DNA from: Chloroflexia bacterium SDU3-3
GTDB lineage: Bacteria > Chloroflexota > Chloroflexia > Chloroflexales > Roseiflexaceae
NCBI GenBank assembly: GCA_009268125.1
Contig: WBOU01000018.1
Coordinates: 87,426-151,425 of the forward strand
Length of the DNA: 64,000 bases
Direction of reading: 5' to 3'
The notes under the pieces are model-generated. The model was given only the letters and a program-made list of their open reading frames with translations, made no database searches and was not told where the DNA came from. Below, piece after piece: positions 15,212 through 24,598 of this stretch; the first letter of the stretch is position 1, and every line of letters starts with the position of its first letter. The translations under genes were made by a program, and so were the position numbers.

Positions 15212-17137
15212 GTGCGATGGGGAGGATGTGCCCTGTTTTCCGATCTTGTCCTTGCGTTTAACGGCCTGATCACATCGGCGGTGGTGATCGTGGCCTTCTC
15301 GCTTCTGGCCTATATCGCCCTGCAGAATCTGAATGCCCCGATCGCCCGTGCGCTGTGTGTGCTGCTGGCTGGCGTGGTGGTGGTGTTTGGCGGCGATGTG
15401 CTGCTCTCCGAGGCCCAGCGCGAGAGCACGATCCTGTTCCTGCTGCGGGCGCAGTGGCTGGGCGTGGTATGCGTGCCTGCGGGCTACCTGCACCTGGGCG
15501 ACGCGCTGCTGAGCCAGAATGGCCTAACTTCGGCGCGCCGCAGGTGGATGGTGCTGGCCGCCTATGGCCTGAGCCTTGTGTTCTTGGCGCTGGCGGTGAG
15601 CGGCACGATGGTGGTGCGCGATGGCGTGGCGCGCGGCCCGCTGGCCCAGTTTACCGCAGGCCCGCTGTTCTGGCTGTTCGCCATCTACTTCGCGCTGGCC
15701 TGCTTCGGCGGGCTGCGGGCGGTGTTCGAGGTGCGGCGCAGCGCGCTCACCGCCACGCTGCGGCGGCGGCTGACCTACCTCAGCTTTACCTTCTTCGCCC
15801 CGGCGCTGGCGGTCTTTCCCTACCTGGTGGCGGCGGGCGCGATCGCGATTTTTCCGACCTGGGTGCTGCAGCTGCTCTCGGCTGCGGTGAACTGCGTGGT
15901 GGCGGTGATGCTGATCGTGATGGTCTACTCGATCGGCATGCAGGGCCTGCTGCTGCCCGATAGGCTGATCAAGCAGGATTTCGTGCGCTGGGGGCTCTAC
16001 GGCCCCTTTGTGGGCGTGACCCTGATCCTGTTTCTGCGCATGGTGCCGCCGCTGGCGCGCTGGATCGGTCTGCCGAGCGAGATGCTGCTGACCTTCGGCG
16101 TGATGGTGATGACGGTGATCATGCCTATTTTGGTCAGCCGGGTGCGACCCTATCTGGACACCCTGATCTACGCCCAGGACCGCGCCGAGATCGACTACCT
16201 GCGCGAGCTGCCGCGCCACACCTTCACCTACGCCGATCTGCGCAGCCTGCTTGAGAATACGCTGGTGGTGGTGTGTGGCGCGCTGCGGGTGGAGACGGGC
16301 TTTGTGGCCGCGCCCGATGAGGGCCAGGGCTATACGATCAAGACGCTGGTGGGGGTGCGGCGCGAGATCAAGCAGTTTGTGGCCGAGCACCCGCTGATCG
16401 AGGTGATGGCCCAGGCCCGCGCCGCGCCGCCCCACGAGCCGGGCAGCGTGCCGCCCACCGAGTCGTTTGTGCGCTGCAATGGGTTCTGCCTGCTGCCCCT
16501 GCGCGGCCCAGAGGGCGATTTCCTGGGCGCGCTGGGTGTGGCCTACCCGCAGGGCGGCCTAACCGCTGAGGCCCGCCGCCTGATCGGCGTGATGGCCCAC
16601 CAGATGGAGCTGGCGCTGGCCACCGTGACCATGCAGCAGCGCCTGTTCGATACCCTGCGCGGCATGGCTCCCGAGATGGAGTCGCTGCAGAAGCTGAACA
16701 CGCGGCTGGAGCAGGCCACCCCGGCCTCGCTAGAGGAGCTGGAGACCGAGGTGGCGCTGCTGCCCGAGTTCCCGCAGCTGGTGAAGGATGCCCTGGCCCA
16801 CTACTGGGGCGGCGTGAAGCTGTCGGACAGCCCGCTGCTGGGCCTGCGCACCGTGCGCCGCGCGCTGGGCGACCAGGGCGGTAGCCCGACCAGGGCGCTG
16901 CAGGCGGTGCTGCGCCGCGCGATCGAGAACATCCGCCCGACCGAGCAGCTCGACCCCTCGGCCCAGGAGTGGCTGATGTACAACATCCTTGAGATGCGCT
17001 TCCTGCAGGGCAAGCGGGTGCGCGACACCGCCGAGCGCCTGGCGATGAGCGAGTCCGATCTGTATCGCAAGCAGCGCGCCGCGATCGAGGAGGTGGCCCG
17101 CCAGATCGCGCTGATGGAGGAGGCCGAGCAGCGCTAG
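15212..17137 (+). CDS. Membrane sensor with GAF-like domain and C-terminal helix-turn-helix
   Basis: A 641-residue protein. Seven or eight hydrophobic helices fill residues 10-300 in the manner of the 7TM sensor region found before histidine kinases (for example LLAGVVVVFGG, AGPLFWLFAIYFALACFGG). A GAF-like domain (about 330-470; GFCLLPLRGPEGDFLGALGVAY) follows, then helices and a C-terminal segment NILEMRFLQGKRVRDTAERLAMSESDLYRKQRAAIEE that looks like a helix-turn-helix. No H-box or ATPase domain is present, so this is not a kinase but may be a one-component membrane-bound transcription regulator. Start is uncertain: GTG 15212 is used, although GGGGAGG precedes a CTG at 15233. Confidence 0.7.
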   Translation: MRWGGCALFSDLVLAFNGLITSAVVIVAFSLLAYIALQNLNAPIARALCVLLAGVVVVFGGDVLLSEAQRESTILFLLRAQWLGVVCVPAGYLHLGDALLSQNGLTSARRRWMVLAAYGLSLVFLALAVSGTMVVRDGVARGPLAQFTAGPLFWLFAIYFALACFGGLRAVFEVRRSALTATLRRRLTYLSFTFFAPALAVFPYLVAAGAIAIFPTWVLQLLSAAVNCVVAVMLIVMVYSIGMQGLLLPDRLIKQDFVRWGLYGPFVGVTLILFLRMVPPLARWIGLPSEMLLTFGVMVMTVIMPILVSRVRPYLDTLIYAQDRAEIDYLRELPRHTFTYADLRSLLENTLVVVCGALRVETGFVAAPDEGQGYTIKTLVGVRREIKQFVAEHPLIEVMAQARAAPPHEPGSVPPTESFVRCNGFCLLPLRGPEGDFLGALGVAYPQGGLTAEARRLIGVMAHQMELALATVTMQQRLFDTLRGMAPEMESLQKLNTRLEQATPASLEELETEVALLPEFPQLVKDALAHYWGGVKLSDSPLLGLRTVRRALGDQGGSPTRALQAVLRRAIENIRPTEQLDPSAQEWLMYNILEMRFLQGKRVRDTAERLAMSESDLYRKQRAAIEEVARQIALMEEAEQR

Positions 17138-17150
17138 TCGAGGTTCTATG

Positions 17151-17822
17151 TTAGGCAAGGCCACGGGCGTCGCCTGTGGCCTTCTCTCTTGTCGCGGGGA
17201 TGTGCTGGGCCACGGGGAACTGCATAGTGAAGCCGCAGATGGCCAGCGCCAGCAGCGGCCTGAGCTGGCCGATGGGCGGAAAGTGCCGCTCGTCGGCGGT
17301 GACGCGCCAGGGCCGCAGCAGCCGCACCGCGCCGCGCGCGCTGGGAGTGGTCCGCTTCCAGCCGCCCTCGCTGGCCTGGATGATCGCGGGCGGCGCGGGC
17401 AGCCAGGCGCTGCTGGCGGGCAGGGGCGGGCCATAGGACTGGGAGTCGATGCTGAAGAAGGGCGAGCCGCCCAGCAGCGCGCTGAAGTGGCCAAGCCCCG
17501 GCCCCGAGCTGAAATCGGCCAGCCGCTTGGGGATGGCCCAGTTGGCGATACCGCTTGCCACGCTGGCCTGGGTGGAGACATAGATGCGGCTGATCGTCCA
17601 GCCGCGCTGGCCGCCCGCCGCCACCCTGCCGGGTATGAACAGCAGCTCGTGGTATGGCCCCACGCCCGAGGCGCTGTAGCGCACGCACATCACCGCGCCG
17701 AGCTGATCGCGCTGGGCGGGCACATCTGGCGCCCAGCGGCGGATGAAGCTGGCGGGAAAACGGTAGAGCAGCACGATGCCGCTGCCGTTCAGCTCCCATG
17801 GTGGCGGGACAATCTCGCTCAT
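17151..17822 (-). CDS. Acetoacetate decarboxylase-like (ADC superfamily) protein
   Basis: A 223-residue protein. PPWELNGSGIVLLYRFP at the N-terminus, GPYHELLFIPGRV and the central IANWAIPKRLADFS are the blocks of ADC-like proteins. In true acetoacetate decarboxylase a Lys-Lys pair forms the Schiff base; here only a single lysine (IPKRLA) is at that place, so decarboxylase activity is doubtful. Its ATG overlaps the stop of the SpeE-like gene upstream by 4 bases, forming a two-gene operon. A hairpin (17157-17183) covers its last codons. Confidence 0.75.
   Translation of the reverse strand: MSEIVPPPWELNGSGIVLLYRFPASFIRRWAPDVPAQRDQLGAVMCVRYSASGVGPYHELLFIPGRVAAGGQRGWTISRIYVSTQASVASGIANWAIPKRLADFSSGPGLGHFSALLGGSPFFSIDSQSYGPPLPASSAWLPAPPAIIQASEGGWKRTTPSARGAVRLLRPWRVTADERHFPPIGQLRPLLALAICGFTMQFPVAQHIPATREKATGDARGLA
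17157..17183. terminator. Hairpin at the convergent gene ends
   Basis: 13-bp arms (AAGGCCACGGGCG / CGCCTGTGGCCTT, one mismatch) around a single-base turn, 20 bases after the membrane sensor stop and overlapping the 3' end of the ADC-like gene. Confidence 0.55.
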
Positions 17823-18778
17823 TTTTGCTCCTTTGCTTCTTCGGTCACTTGGTCGCTGAGCACCGCCGTGCGCTCGCGCCCCACACCCAGGCTGCGCAGC
17901 AGCCCGCGCAGGCTGGTGATCTGGCCAGCGCGCTCGGCGAAGGGAAAATCGAACTGGTGCTGCTGGGCCAGCGCCTGGGCGCGGCGGATGATCTCGGCGT
18001 GGCTCAGGTTGCTGCGGTCGCCGCCGATCAGCACAGCCCCGTGCTTGAGCGCCACCGCCGCGCTGTGGCGAAAGCTGGCCTCGAAGGTGGCCAGCTTCTC
18101 GGGGAAATGTGGGTCGGAGGCCAGCGTGTTGACGGCGATCACGCCCTCGGGGCGCAGGCAGCCCTTGCAGATGCGGTAGAACTCGCGCGTGGCCAGGTGG
18201 TCGAGGTCGTCGCTGGCGTCGCGGAAGGCGTCCATCACCAGGATGTCGTAGCGCTGCTCGGTGCGCTCAAGGTAGCTGCGGGCGTCGGATACCACCAGGC
18301 GCTGGCGCTGGTCGAACTGCAGGCCGAAGAAGCGCTCGGCCAGCGGGCCGACCCTGGCGTCGATCTCGATATTGTCGATGGTGGCCTGGGGCAGGTGGTG
18401 GTAGAGCACCAGCGAGAGCCGCCCGCCCGCCAGCCCCAGCAGGCCGATGCGGGCGGGCGCGGGCTGCCAGATCAGGCTAAGCGCCGCCGCCTGGGTGTAC
18501 TCGGCGATCAGGTGCAGCGGGCGGCGCAGATCGATGCGCGACATAGGGCCATCCAGCTCGCCATCGCTATTGACAAAGTAGAAGTGGATCTGGTGGCCCT
18601 GCTTGATGATCCGAATGCGGTGTAGGGCGGTGGTCACATCGGCCAGCGTACCGTCAGGCATGGCGTGAAGCGGCCCGAGCCGGGCGGCAAGCTCGTCGAT
18701 ATGCTGTCGCTGCCACGGTGCTGCGGCGAGGTGCTGCATGGCTAGGTTGACTTCCTGTGGGTAGAAAGGCGTGTGCAC
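17819..18778 (-). CDS. Spermidine synthase-like SAM-dependent protein
   Basis: A 319-residue Rossmann-fold protein. IGLLGLAGGRLSLVLYHHLP is the glycine-rich SAM site, NIEIDARVGPLAERFF supplies the acidic residue that binds the ribose, and RLVVSDARSYLERTEQRYDILVMDAFRDA is the spermidine-synthase-type active-site strand. The N-terminal region is divergent, so it may be a methyltransferase or aminopropyltransferase of unknown substrate rather than a true SpeE. The last four bases overlap the ADC-like gene start (ATGA). An ATG twelve codons downstream is an alternative start. Confidence 0.75.
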   Translation of the reverse strand: MHTPFYPQEVNLAMQHLAAAPWQRQHIDELAARLGPLHAMPDGTLADVTTALHRIRIIKQGHQIHFYFVNSDGELDGPMSRIDLRRPLHLIAEYTQAAALSLIWQPAPARIGLLGLAGGRLSLVLYHHLPQATIDNIEIDARVGPLAERFFGLQFDQRQRLVVSDARSYLERTEQRYDILVMDAFRDASDDLDHLATREFYRICKGCLRPEGVIAVNTLASDPHFPEKLATFEASFRHSAAVALKHGAVLIGGDRSNLSHAEIIRRAQALAQQHQFDFPFAERAGQITSLRGLLRSLGVGRERTAVLSDQVTEEAKEQK

Positions 18779-18818
18779 TAGGTAGGGTCTACGCGTTCTT
18801 TCGTCACCAAAGATTCTT

Positions 18819-18934
18819 TACCACGAAGACGCGAAGACGCGAAAGTCGTATCACTGCTTTCTTCAAATCTTCATGCCTTCGTGGTACTGGCTCCCTTTTG
18901 TTCCTTGGAGTCTTGGAGTCCTGGTGGTGAAAAA
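18819..18934. repeat. Dispersed short repeat, family B
   Basis: ACCACGAAGACGCGAAGACGCGAAAG on the left and an inverted CTTGGAGTCTTGGAGTCCTGGTGG on the right; matches the blocks at 3616-3678 and 42881-42950. Confidence 0.65.
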
Positions 18935-19002
18935 GTTCTGCCGAACGAGAACGCATCGGCCCTGGTGCGCTCGGTGCTATTGTAGCACTGCCCGCCGCCT
19001 GT

Positions 19003-19011
19003 GATACAATC
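19003..19011 (+). promoter_or_regulatory. Extended -10 promoter of ctaA
   Basis: TGATACAAT: TGn followed by TACAAT (19006-19011), with a weak TTGTAG 19 bases upstream. The start point near 19018 would leave a short leader with AGGGAAGG before the ATG. Confidence 0.55.
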
Positions 19012-19039
19012 TACCAAAATACCAGCTTAGGGAAGGCCA

Positions 19040-19987
19040 ATGAACCTCTCACGATTCGCGCGGTACGCATGGGGCGTGCTGGCATGGAATATTCTGGTGA
19101 TCCTGTGGGGCGCGGTGGTGCGCGCCACCGGCTCGGGGGCTGGCTGCGGGGCGCACTGGCCGCAGTGCAACGGCCAGATCATCCCGCGCGCGCCCTCGGT
19201 CGAGACAATGATCGAGTTCTCGCACCGCCTGACGAGCGGCCTGGCGCTGCTGTCGGTGCTGGGCATGCTGATCTGGGCGCTGCGGGCCTTCCCAAAGGGC
19301 CATGCGGTGCGCCAGGCTGCGATCGCCTCGATGGTGTTTATGGTGATCGAGGCCCTGATCGGTGCGGCGATCGTGCTGCTGCGCTATGTGGCCCACAACC
19401 AGTCGCTGGAGCGCGGGGTGTCGGGCGGTCTGCACCTGGTCAACACCTTCCTGCTGCTGGCGGCGCTGGTGCTGACCGCCTGGTGGGCCTCGGGCGGGGC
19501 GGTGTGGCGGCTGCGCGGGCAGGGCCTGCTGGCCTGGCTGCTGGGCGCGGGCCTGGCCGGGGCGCTGCTGCTGGGGGCCAGCGGGGCGATCGCAGCCCTG
19601 GGCGACACGCTGTTCCCATCAGACTCGCTGGCCGAGGGCATCCAGCAGGATTTCTCGGCGGCGGCCCACCTGTTTGTGCAGCTGCGCGTGTTCCACCCCG
19701 TGATCGCGGTGCTGGTGGGGGCCTACTCGGTGGCTATTGGCTGGCTGGCCGCCCGGCAGCGGCCCAGCGTGGGCACGCGGCGCGCGGCGCTGGCGCTCAC
19801 CGCGCTGTTTGTGCTGCAGGGGCTGGTGGGCGTGGTCAACCTGGTGCTGCTGGCCCCGGTGCCGATGCAGATCATCCACCTGCTGCTGGCCGACCTAGTC
19901 TGGATCGCGCTGGTGCTGCTGGCCAATACCGCGCTGGCCGAGCCTGCGGCGGTGGCGCTGCCCCGCATGGCCGAGGCCCAGCGCTAG
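19040..19987 (+). CDS. ctaA: Heme A synthase
   Basis: A 315-residue integral membrane protein with eight hydrophobic segments. It oxidises heme O to heme A for aa3-type cytochrome oxidase. Diagnostic features: RATGSGAGCGAHWPQCNG with a cysteine pair (C36, C43) in the first external loop, EFSHRLTSG with H62, a HLVNTFLLLAALV helix, and the second-half histidines in LRVFHPVIAVL and QIIHLLLADLVW. Length matches the CtaA/COX15 type 1 group. It is preceded by its own promoter and an AGGGAAGG site; the histidine kinase follows on the same strand without obvious functional link. Confidence 0.94.
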   Translation: MNLSRFARYAWGVLAWNILVILWGAVVRATGSGAGCGAHWPQCNGQIIPRAPSVETMIEFSHRLTSGLALLSVLGMLIWALRAFPKGHAVRQAAIASMVFMVIEALIGAAIVLLRYVAHNQSLERGVSGGLHLVNTFLLLAALVLTAWWASGGAVWRLRGQGLLAWLLGAGLAGALLLGASGAIAALGDTLFPSDSLAEGIQQDFSAAAHLFVQLRVFHPVIAVLVGAYSVAIGWLAARQRPSVGTRRAALALTALFVLQGLVGVVNLVLLAPVPMQIIHLLLADLVWIALVLLANTALAEPAAVALPRMAEAQR

Positions 19988-20044
19988 GCCTTGCAGTGCG
20001 CGGCAGTTCCCCAACGGTGATGTGTGCTCTTGGGCGGCGGGCAT

Positions 20045-22327
20045 ATGCTCGCCGCTTTCTATGGCGTAACAGGCATGATCTCGCGATTTCGCTCTTGGCT
20101 CTCTGCTTCACCATCTGCCGTCGGCCCTCGCTCTCGCGCCACAGCGGCGCTGGCGCTCTCGGCAGGTGCGCTGGCCACCCTTTGGTCGCTGCTCGGCTGG
20201 CCGCCCTTCGCTGCCCGCTCTCCGCTGGCGCTGCTGTGGGCGCTGGCTGTGGCCCTGCTGGCGGGCGTGGCGCTGCGGCAGGGGCGGGCCGCGCGGCGCG
20301 ATCTGTTCGACAGCGAGAATCGGCTGCGCGTGCTGCTGGCCCGCAGCGCCGAGGTGCTGGTGGTGGTCGACCGGCGCGGCCTGGTGACATTTACTAGCCC
20401 CGCCGCCGATCGGCTGCTGGGCCGCCCGGTGCTGGGCCTGCAGTCGCTGGACTTCATCCACCCCGAGGACCGCACCCGCTTCACTACCCTGCTAGCCGCA
20501 CTGGCCGAATCTACCGAGGCCTCGCTTGCCGAGCTGTGCCAGGTGCGCGCCGCCAACGCGCACGGCTCGTGGTGCTGCACCGAGGTCACGGGCGCGAGCG
20601 CGCTGGCCGAGCCGGGGGTGGGCGGCATCATCCTCAGCTTCCACGACCCCAGCCAGCAGCGCGCGGTCGAGCGGGCATTTCGCGAGAGCGAGCAGCGCTA
20701 CGCCGCCGTGGTGGAGGCCATCGCCGAGGGTGTGATAGCGATCGACGCCAGCGGGCGGGTGGTGCTGTGCAACGCCAGCGCCGCCGCGATCTTTGGCTCG
20801 ACGGTGGATCTGGTGCTGTCCTGCAAGATTGAGTCGGCCCCGCCGCTGCTGTTCGACATGGCGGGTCGCCCGCTGGGCCTCGACGACTTCCCTGCGCTGG
20901 CGACCCTGCGCACCGGCCAGCCGATCTGCCAGTTTCTGTGCCGCTTCCAGCGGCCTGGGCACGATGCCCGGGTGTTTTCGGTCAGCACTCAGCCGATCGT
21001 GCGCCCCGGCGAGCCGCTGCCCTACATGGTGGTCTGCTCGATCAGCGATATCACCGACACGCGCGCGGCCAGCGAGGCGCTGCGGCTGCACGCCAGCCGC
21101 CTGGAGTTCCTGCGCCAGATCGACCGCGCCATCCTCTCGGCGCTGCAGCCCGAGGCCCTGGCGCACACGGTGCTGGACCAGATCCGCAGCTCGGTGCGCT
21201 GCGAGCGGGCGGCGGTCGCGCTCATCCACCCCGACCAGCGCGAGCTGCAGATCCTGGCCATCTCCGCCGATGCCCCCGACGACGCCCAGCTAGGCCGCCG
21301 GGTCTCGCTTGGTAGCTGCCCGTTTGAGTCAATATTCACCTATGGTATGATTTCGGTCATTGATGACCTGCAGGCGAGCTACGATGGCGACCCGGCGCTG
21401 GCGCATCTGCACGCCGCAGGGTTCCGCAGCTGCATGGCCGTGACTCTGTTTGCGAACAACGAGCTGATCGGCCTGGTGCACCTCTCCTCGCCGCGCGCCA
21501 GCGCTTTCACCCAGGCGCAGGGCGCGCTGGTGGTCGAGCTGGCCAACCATCTCGCGGTCGGCCTGCAGAACGCGCGCCTGTTCAGCCAGGTGTCGGCGGC
21601 CAACCAGCGGCTGCGCTCGCTCTCGCGGCAGCTGATGGGCGCACAGGAATCCGAGCGGCGGCGGATCGCCCGCGAGCTGCACGACGAGATCGGCCAGGCG
21701 CTGGCCCTGATCAAGCTGAACATCCGGGCTTTGCAGCGCATGGAGCTGCCCGAGACCGTGTCGCTGCGCCTAGAGCAGAGCCTGGGGATCATCGAGGAGA
21801 CTCTGCTGCGGGTGCGGCAGATGGCGCTCGACCTGCGCCCGGCCATGCTGGATGACCTGGGCCTGGCCTCGGCGCTGCGCTGGTATGTCGATCAGCAGGC
21901 CCGCCTGGCCGAGCTTGAGGCCCGCTTCGACCTGCCCGAGGCCCCGCCGCGCCTGCCCACCGAGATCGAGACGGCCTGCTTCCGCATGGTGCAGGAGGCC
22001 CTGGCCAACACGGTGCGCCACGCCAGCGCTAGCCAAGTCTCCATCCGCCTTGAGCAGAGCGACGACGAGCTGCTGCTGAGCATCAGCGACGATGGCGTGG
22101 GCTTCGACCCCGCGCCGGTGCTGGCCAGCATGCGCCAGGGCGGCAGCGGCGGCCTGCTGAGCATGCACGAGCGTCTGCTGCTGTGCGATGGCCGCCTTTC
22201 AATCGAATCATCCCCAGGGCACGGCACTACGCTGAGCGCCTGGGTTCCGCTACAGGCGGGCGTGACGGCACCCGACGCGCCCACGGAGGGGAGACATGGC
22301 ACCGATTCGCATCCTGCTGGCCGATGA
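20045..22327 (+). CDS. PAS-PAS-GAF sensor histidine kinase, NarX/DesK class (HisKA_3)
   Basis: About 760 residues. Two hydrophobic helices near the N-terminus (TLWSLLGWPPFAA, LLWALAVALLAGVAL) anchor it to the membrane. A PAS domain (LLARSAEVLVVVDRRGL), a second PAS (YAAVVEAIAEGVIAID) and a GAF domain (LEFLRQIDRAILSAL to LQNARLFSQV) follow. The phosphoacceptor is the histidine in RRIARELHDEIGQAL, and the ATPase domain ends with DDGVGFDPAP and SIESSPGHGTTL. The start is uncertain (GTG 20024, ATG 20045 or 20075). Its 3' end overlaps the response-regulator gene by 32 bases, so the two are a cognate pair. The signal is unknown. Confidence 0.92.
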   Translation: MLAAFYGVTGMISRFRSWLSASPSAVGPRSRATAALALSAGALATLWSLLGWPPFAARSPLALLWALAVALLAGVALRQGRAARRDLFDSENRLRVLLARSAEVLVVVDRRGLVTFTSPAADRLLGRPVLGLQSLDFIHPEDRTRFTTLLAALAESTEASLAELCQVRAANAHGSWCCTEVTGASALAEPGVGGIILSFHDPSQQRAVERAFRESEQRYAAVVEAIAEGVIAIDASGRVVLCNASAAAIFGSTVDLVLSCKIESAPPLLFDMAGRPLGLDDFPALATLRTGQPICQFLCRFQRPGHDARVFSVSTQPIVRPGEPLPYMVVCSISDITDTRAASEALRLHASRLEFLRQIDRAILSALQPEALAHTVLDQIRSSVRCERAAVALIHPDQRELQILAISADAPDDAQLGRRVSLGSCPFESIFTYGMISVIDDLQASYDGDPALAHLHAAGFRSCMAVTLFANNELIGLVHLSSPRASAFTQAQGALVVELANHLAVGLQNARLFSQVSAANQRLRSLSRQLMGAQESERRRIARELHDEIGQALALIKLNIRALQRMELPETVSLRLEQSLGIIEETLLRVRQMALDLRPAMLDDLGLASALRWYVDQQARLAELEARFDLPEAPPRLPTEIETACFRMVQEALANTVRHASASQVSIRLEQSDDELLLSISDDGVGFDPAPVLASMRQGGSGGLLSMHERLLLCDGRLSIESSPGHGTTLSAWVPLQAGVTAPDAPTEGRHGTDSHPAGR

Positions 22328-22943
22328 CCATCGGCTGTTCCGCGCCGGGGTGCGCGCGCTGCTGCAGCCGCTGGATGATATCGTCATCCTCGGCGAGGCC
22401 AGCGATGGCCCGGGCGCGCTGGAGCTGATCGACCGCCTCGGCCCCGATGTGGTGCTGATGGATATCGCCATGGCGGGCATGAGCGGGCTGGATGTGGCCC
22501 AGGCCCTAGTGCGCGCCGCCTCGCCCACCCGCGTGATCTTCCTCTCCATGCACGCCAACGAGGAGTATGTGGTGCAGGCCCTGCGCGTGGGGGCGGCGGG
22601 CTATGTGCTCAAAGATGCCGACACCGTCGAGCTGGAGCTGGCCATCCGCGCCGCCGCTCGTGGCGACATCTACCTCAGCCCCTTTGTCTCGCGCCAGGTG
22701 GTCGAGAGCTATGTCCAGCGCACCCAGCCCGACTCCCCCGCCCCGCTCAGCATCCGCCAGCGCGAGATCCTGCGCCTGATCGCCGAGGGCCACTCCACCC
22801 AGGAGATCGCGCTGCAGCTTGGCCTGAGCGCCAAGACGGTGGAGAAGCACCGCGCCCAGCTGATGGAGCGGCTGGGCATCTACGATATCGCGGGGCTGGT
22901 GCGCTACGCCATCCGCGCGCGGATCATCTCGGTCGATGGATAG
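22296..22943 (+). CDS. NarL/FixJ-family response regulator
   Basis: A 215-residue two-domain regulator. The receiver domain shows the acidic pair in LLADDHRLF, the phospho-acceptor aspartate in VVLMDIAMAGMSG, the switch threonine/serine region VIFLSMHANEE and the lysine in YVLKDAD. The C-terminal LuxR-type helix-turn-helix is LSIRQREILRLIAEGHSTQEIALQLGLSAKTVEKHRAQLMERLG. ATG at 22296 follows GGGGAG. It is encoded inside the end of the upstream kinase gene, indicating coupled expression and phosphotransfer from that kinase. The helical link between the domains is short. Confidence 0.96.
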   Translation: MAPIRILLADDHRLFRAGVRALLQPLDDIVILGEASDGPGALELIDRLGPDVVLMDIAMAGMSGLDVAQALVRAASPTRVIFLSMHANEEYVVQALRVGAAGYVLKDADTVELELAIRAAARGDIYLSPFVSRQVVESYVQRTQPDSPAPLSIRQREILRLIAEGHSTQEIALQLGLSAKTVEKHRAQLMERLGIYDIAGLVRYAIRARIISVDG

Positions 22944-23055
22944 GCGGGTAGGAAATCTGCTACTGCACAGGTAGGAAAATCCTACTAGGCATGGCCAGTC
23001 TTCCTGGGCTATCCTTACTGCGAGATGAAGACTAGCGGTATTAGGTATATTCCCT

Positions 23056-24591
23056 ATGATCCACGTACTGATCGTTGATGACAGCCCGGCATTTCTCGAT
23101 GTGGCCGCACACGAGATCGGGCGCATCCCCGGCTGCGCTGTCGCCGGGCGCGCCGAGTCCGGGCGGGAAGCGCTGGCCCGCGTCGCCCAGCTTCACCCCG
23201 ACCTTGTGCTGCTGGATATTGCCCTGCCCGACATGTCGGGCATCGAGGTGGCCCAGCAGATCAAAAAGCTCCAGCTGGCCACGCGGGTGGTGCTGGTCTC
23301 GCTGTCGAACTCGGCTATCTACCGCGCGACGGGCGAGGCGGTGGGGGCCGACGGCTTCATCCCCAAGGATGAGATCGACACGCAGCTGCCCGCGCTGGTG
23401 GCGCGCCTGTTCCCCGCCGCCAGCGCCGCGCACGCCCCCGCCGCCACCCCGCCCGTTCCCGAGGAGCTTGGCCCGATCTGGGAGGCCAGCCCCTGCGCTA
23501 TGCTGCTGGCCGACATGCAGGGCGTGGTGGTGGCGCTCAACCCGGCCTGCAAGCGCCTGTGCGGCTACGAGCGCAGCTCGCTGCGCGGCGCTCCGCTAGA
23601 GTCGATCGTGCTTGACCCAGGGCGGGCGCGCACCCTGCGCGACATGCTGGCGGCAGCCCAGCCCAAGGTGCCCACCCCGCCGGTCGAGCTGGCCATCCGC
23701 CACGCCGATGGCAGCGTGCTGCACGCCGAGGCCCAGGCCTCGCTGCTGTGGCGCGAGCCAGAGTCGCTGGTGCTGTTCACCCTGCACAACCTGACCGAGC
23801 GCAAGTTCCTTGAGGCCAAGCTGCGCCAGCACGAGGACCAGCGCCGCCAGTGGGAGCAGCAGATGCTGGAGACCCAGAAGCTGGAGCGGCTGGGCCTGCT
23901 GACCGGCAGCGTGGCCCACGATTTTAACAACATCCTCACCAGCATCAAGGCCTACGCCGATCTCTCGCTGCTGGAGCTTCCGCCCGACTCCGACGCCACG
24001 CGCGAGTCGCTCAGCGCGATCAGCAGCAGCGCGCGCTACGCCATGAACCTCACGCGCCAACTGCTGAACGCCACCGGGCGGCGCAAGCAGCAGCGGCTGG
24101 CGATCGACCTGAGCCAGTTTGTGCGCGACCTCGACCAGCTGCTGCAGGTGGCCTGCACCAAGAACTGCTCGCTGGTCTACCACCTGGCCGAGCGCATGCC
24201 GCCGATCGAGCTGGACACCGCCCAGCTCATCCAGATCGTGCTGAACTTTGCCGTGAATGCCTGCGAGGCTATCGGCGAGGATGATGGCACGATCATCATC
24301 ACCACCGAGGTGCGCGATCTGGCGCGCGAGCAGCTGGGGCGGCTGCTGTTTGGCGGCGGCCTGGCCCCTGGGCGCTACATCGGGCTGTCGGTGTCCGACA
24401 CCGGCTGCGGCATGGATGCCGCGACGCTTGAGCGCGTGTTCGAGCCGTTCTTCACCACCAAGGCCCACGGGCGCGGCCTCGGGCTGGCCTCCACCCAGCA
24501 CATCGTGCGCGAGATCGGCGGGGCGATGTATGTCGAGAGCGCTCTGGGCAAGGGCACGATCTTCCAGGTGTGGTTTCCCATCGCGCCGTAG
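23056..24591 (+). CDS. Hybrid REC-PAS-histidine kinase
   Basis: A 511-residue soluble signalling protein with the receiver domain first (residues 1-118: LIVDDSPAFLD, LVLLDIALPDMSG with the phospho-aspartate, FIPKDEID). A PAS domain follows (about 135-255, ASPCAMLLADMQGVVVALNPACK), then a short coiled coil and a HisKA domain with GSVAHDFNNILTSIKAY. The ATPase domain has the N-box VLNFAVNACEAIGE, G1 DTGCGMD and G2 HGRGLGLAS. The N-terminal receiver suggests that another kinase controls its activity. No transmembrane segment is seen. It is downstream of the NarL-type regulator (112-base gap) and immediately upstream of the minisatellite. Confidence 0.92.
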   Translation: MIHVLIVDDSPAFLDVAAHEIGRIPGCAVAGRAESGREALARVAQLHPDLVLLDIALPDMSGIEVAQQIKKLQLATRVVLVSLSNSAIYRATGEAVGADGFIPKDEIDTQLPALVARLFPAASAAHAPAATPPVPEELGPIWEASPCAMLLADMQGVVVALNPACKRLCGYERSSLRGAPLESIVLDPGRARTLRDMLAAAQPKVPTPPVELAIRHADGSVLHAEAQASLLWREPESLVLFTLHNLTERKFLEAKLRQHEDQRRQWEQQMLETQKLERLGLLTGSVAHDFNNILTSIKAYADLSLLELPPDSDATRESLSAISSSARYAMNLTRQLLNATGRRKQQRLAIDLSQFVRDLDQLLQVACTKNCSLVYHLAERMPPIELDTAQLIQIVLNFAVNACEAIGEDDGTIIITTEVRDLAREQLGRLLFGGGLAPGRYIGLSVSDTGCGMDAATLERVFEPFFTTKAHGRGLGLASTQHIVREIGGAMYVESALGKGTIFQVWFPIAP

Positions 24592-24598
24592 CGGTGGC

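Noticed and set aside
19069..20397. 442-codon plus-strand frame overlapping ctaA and the histidine kinase
   Set aside because: It covers ctaA in another frame, has an Ala/Gly/Arg-only composition and no recognisable domain.
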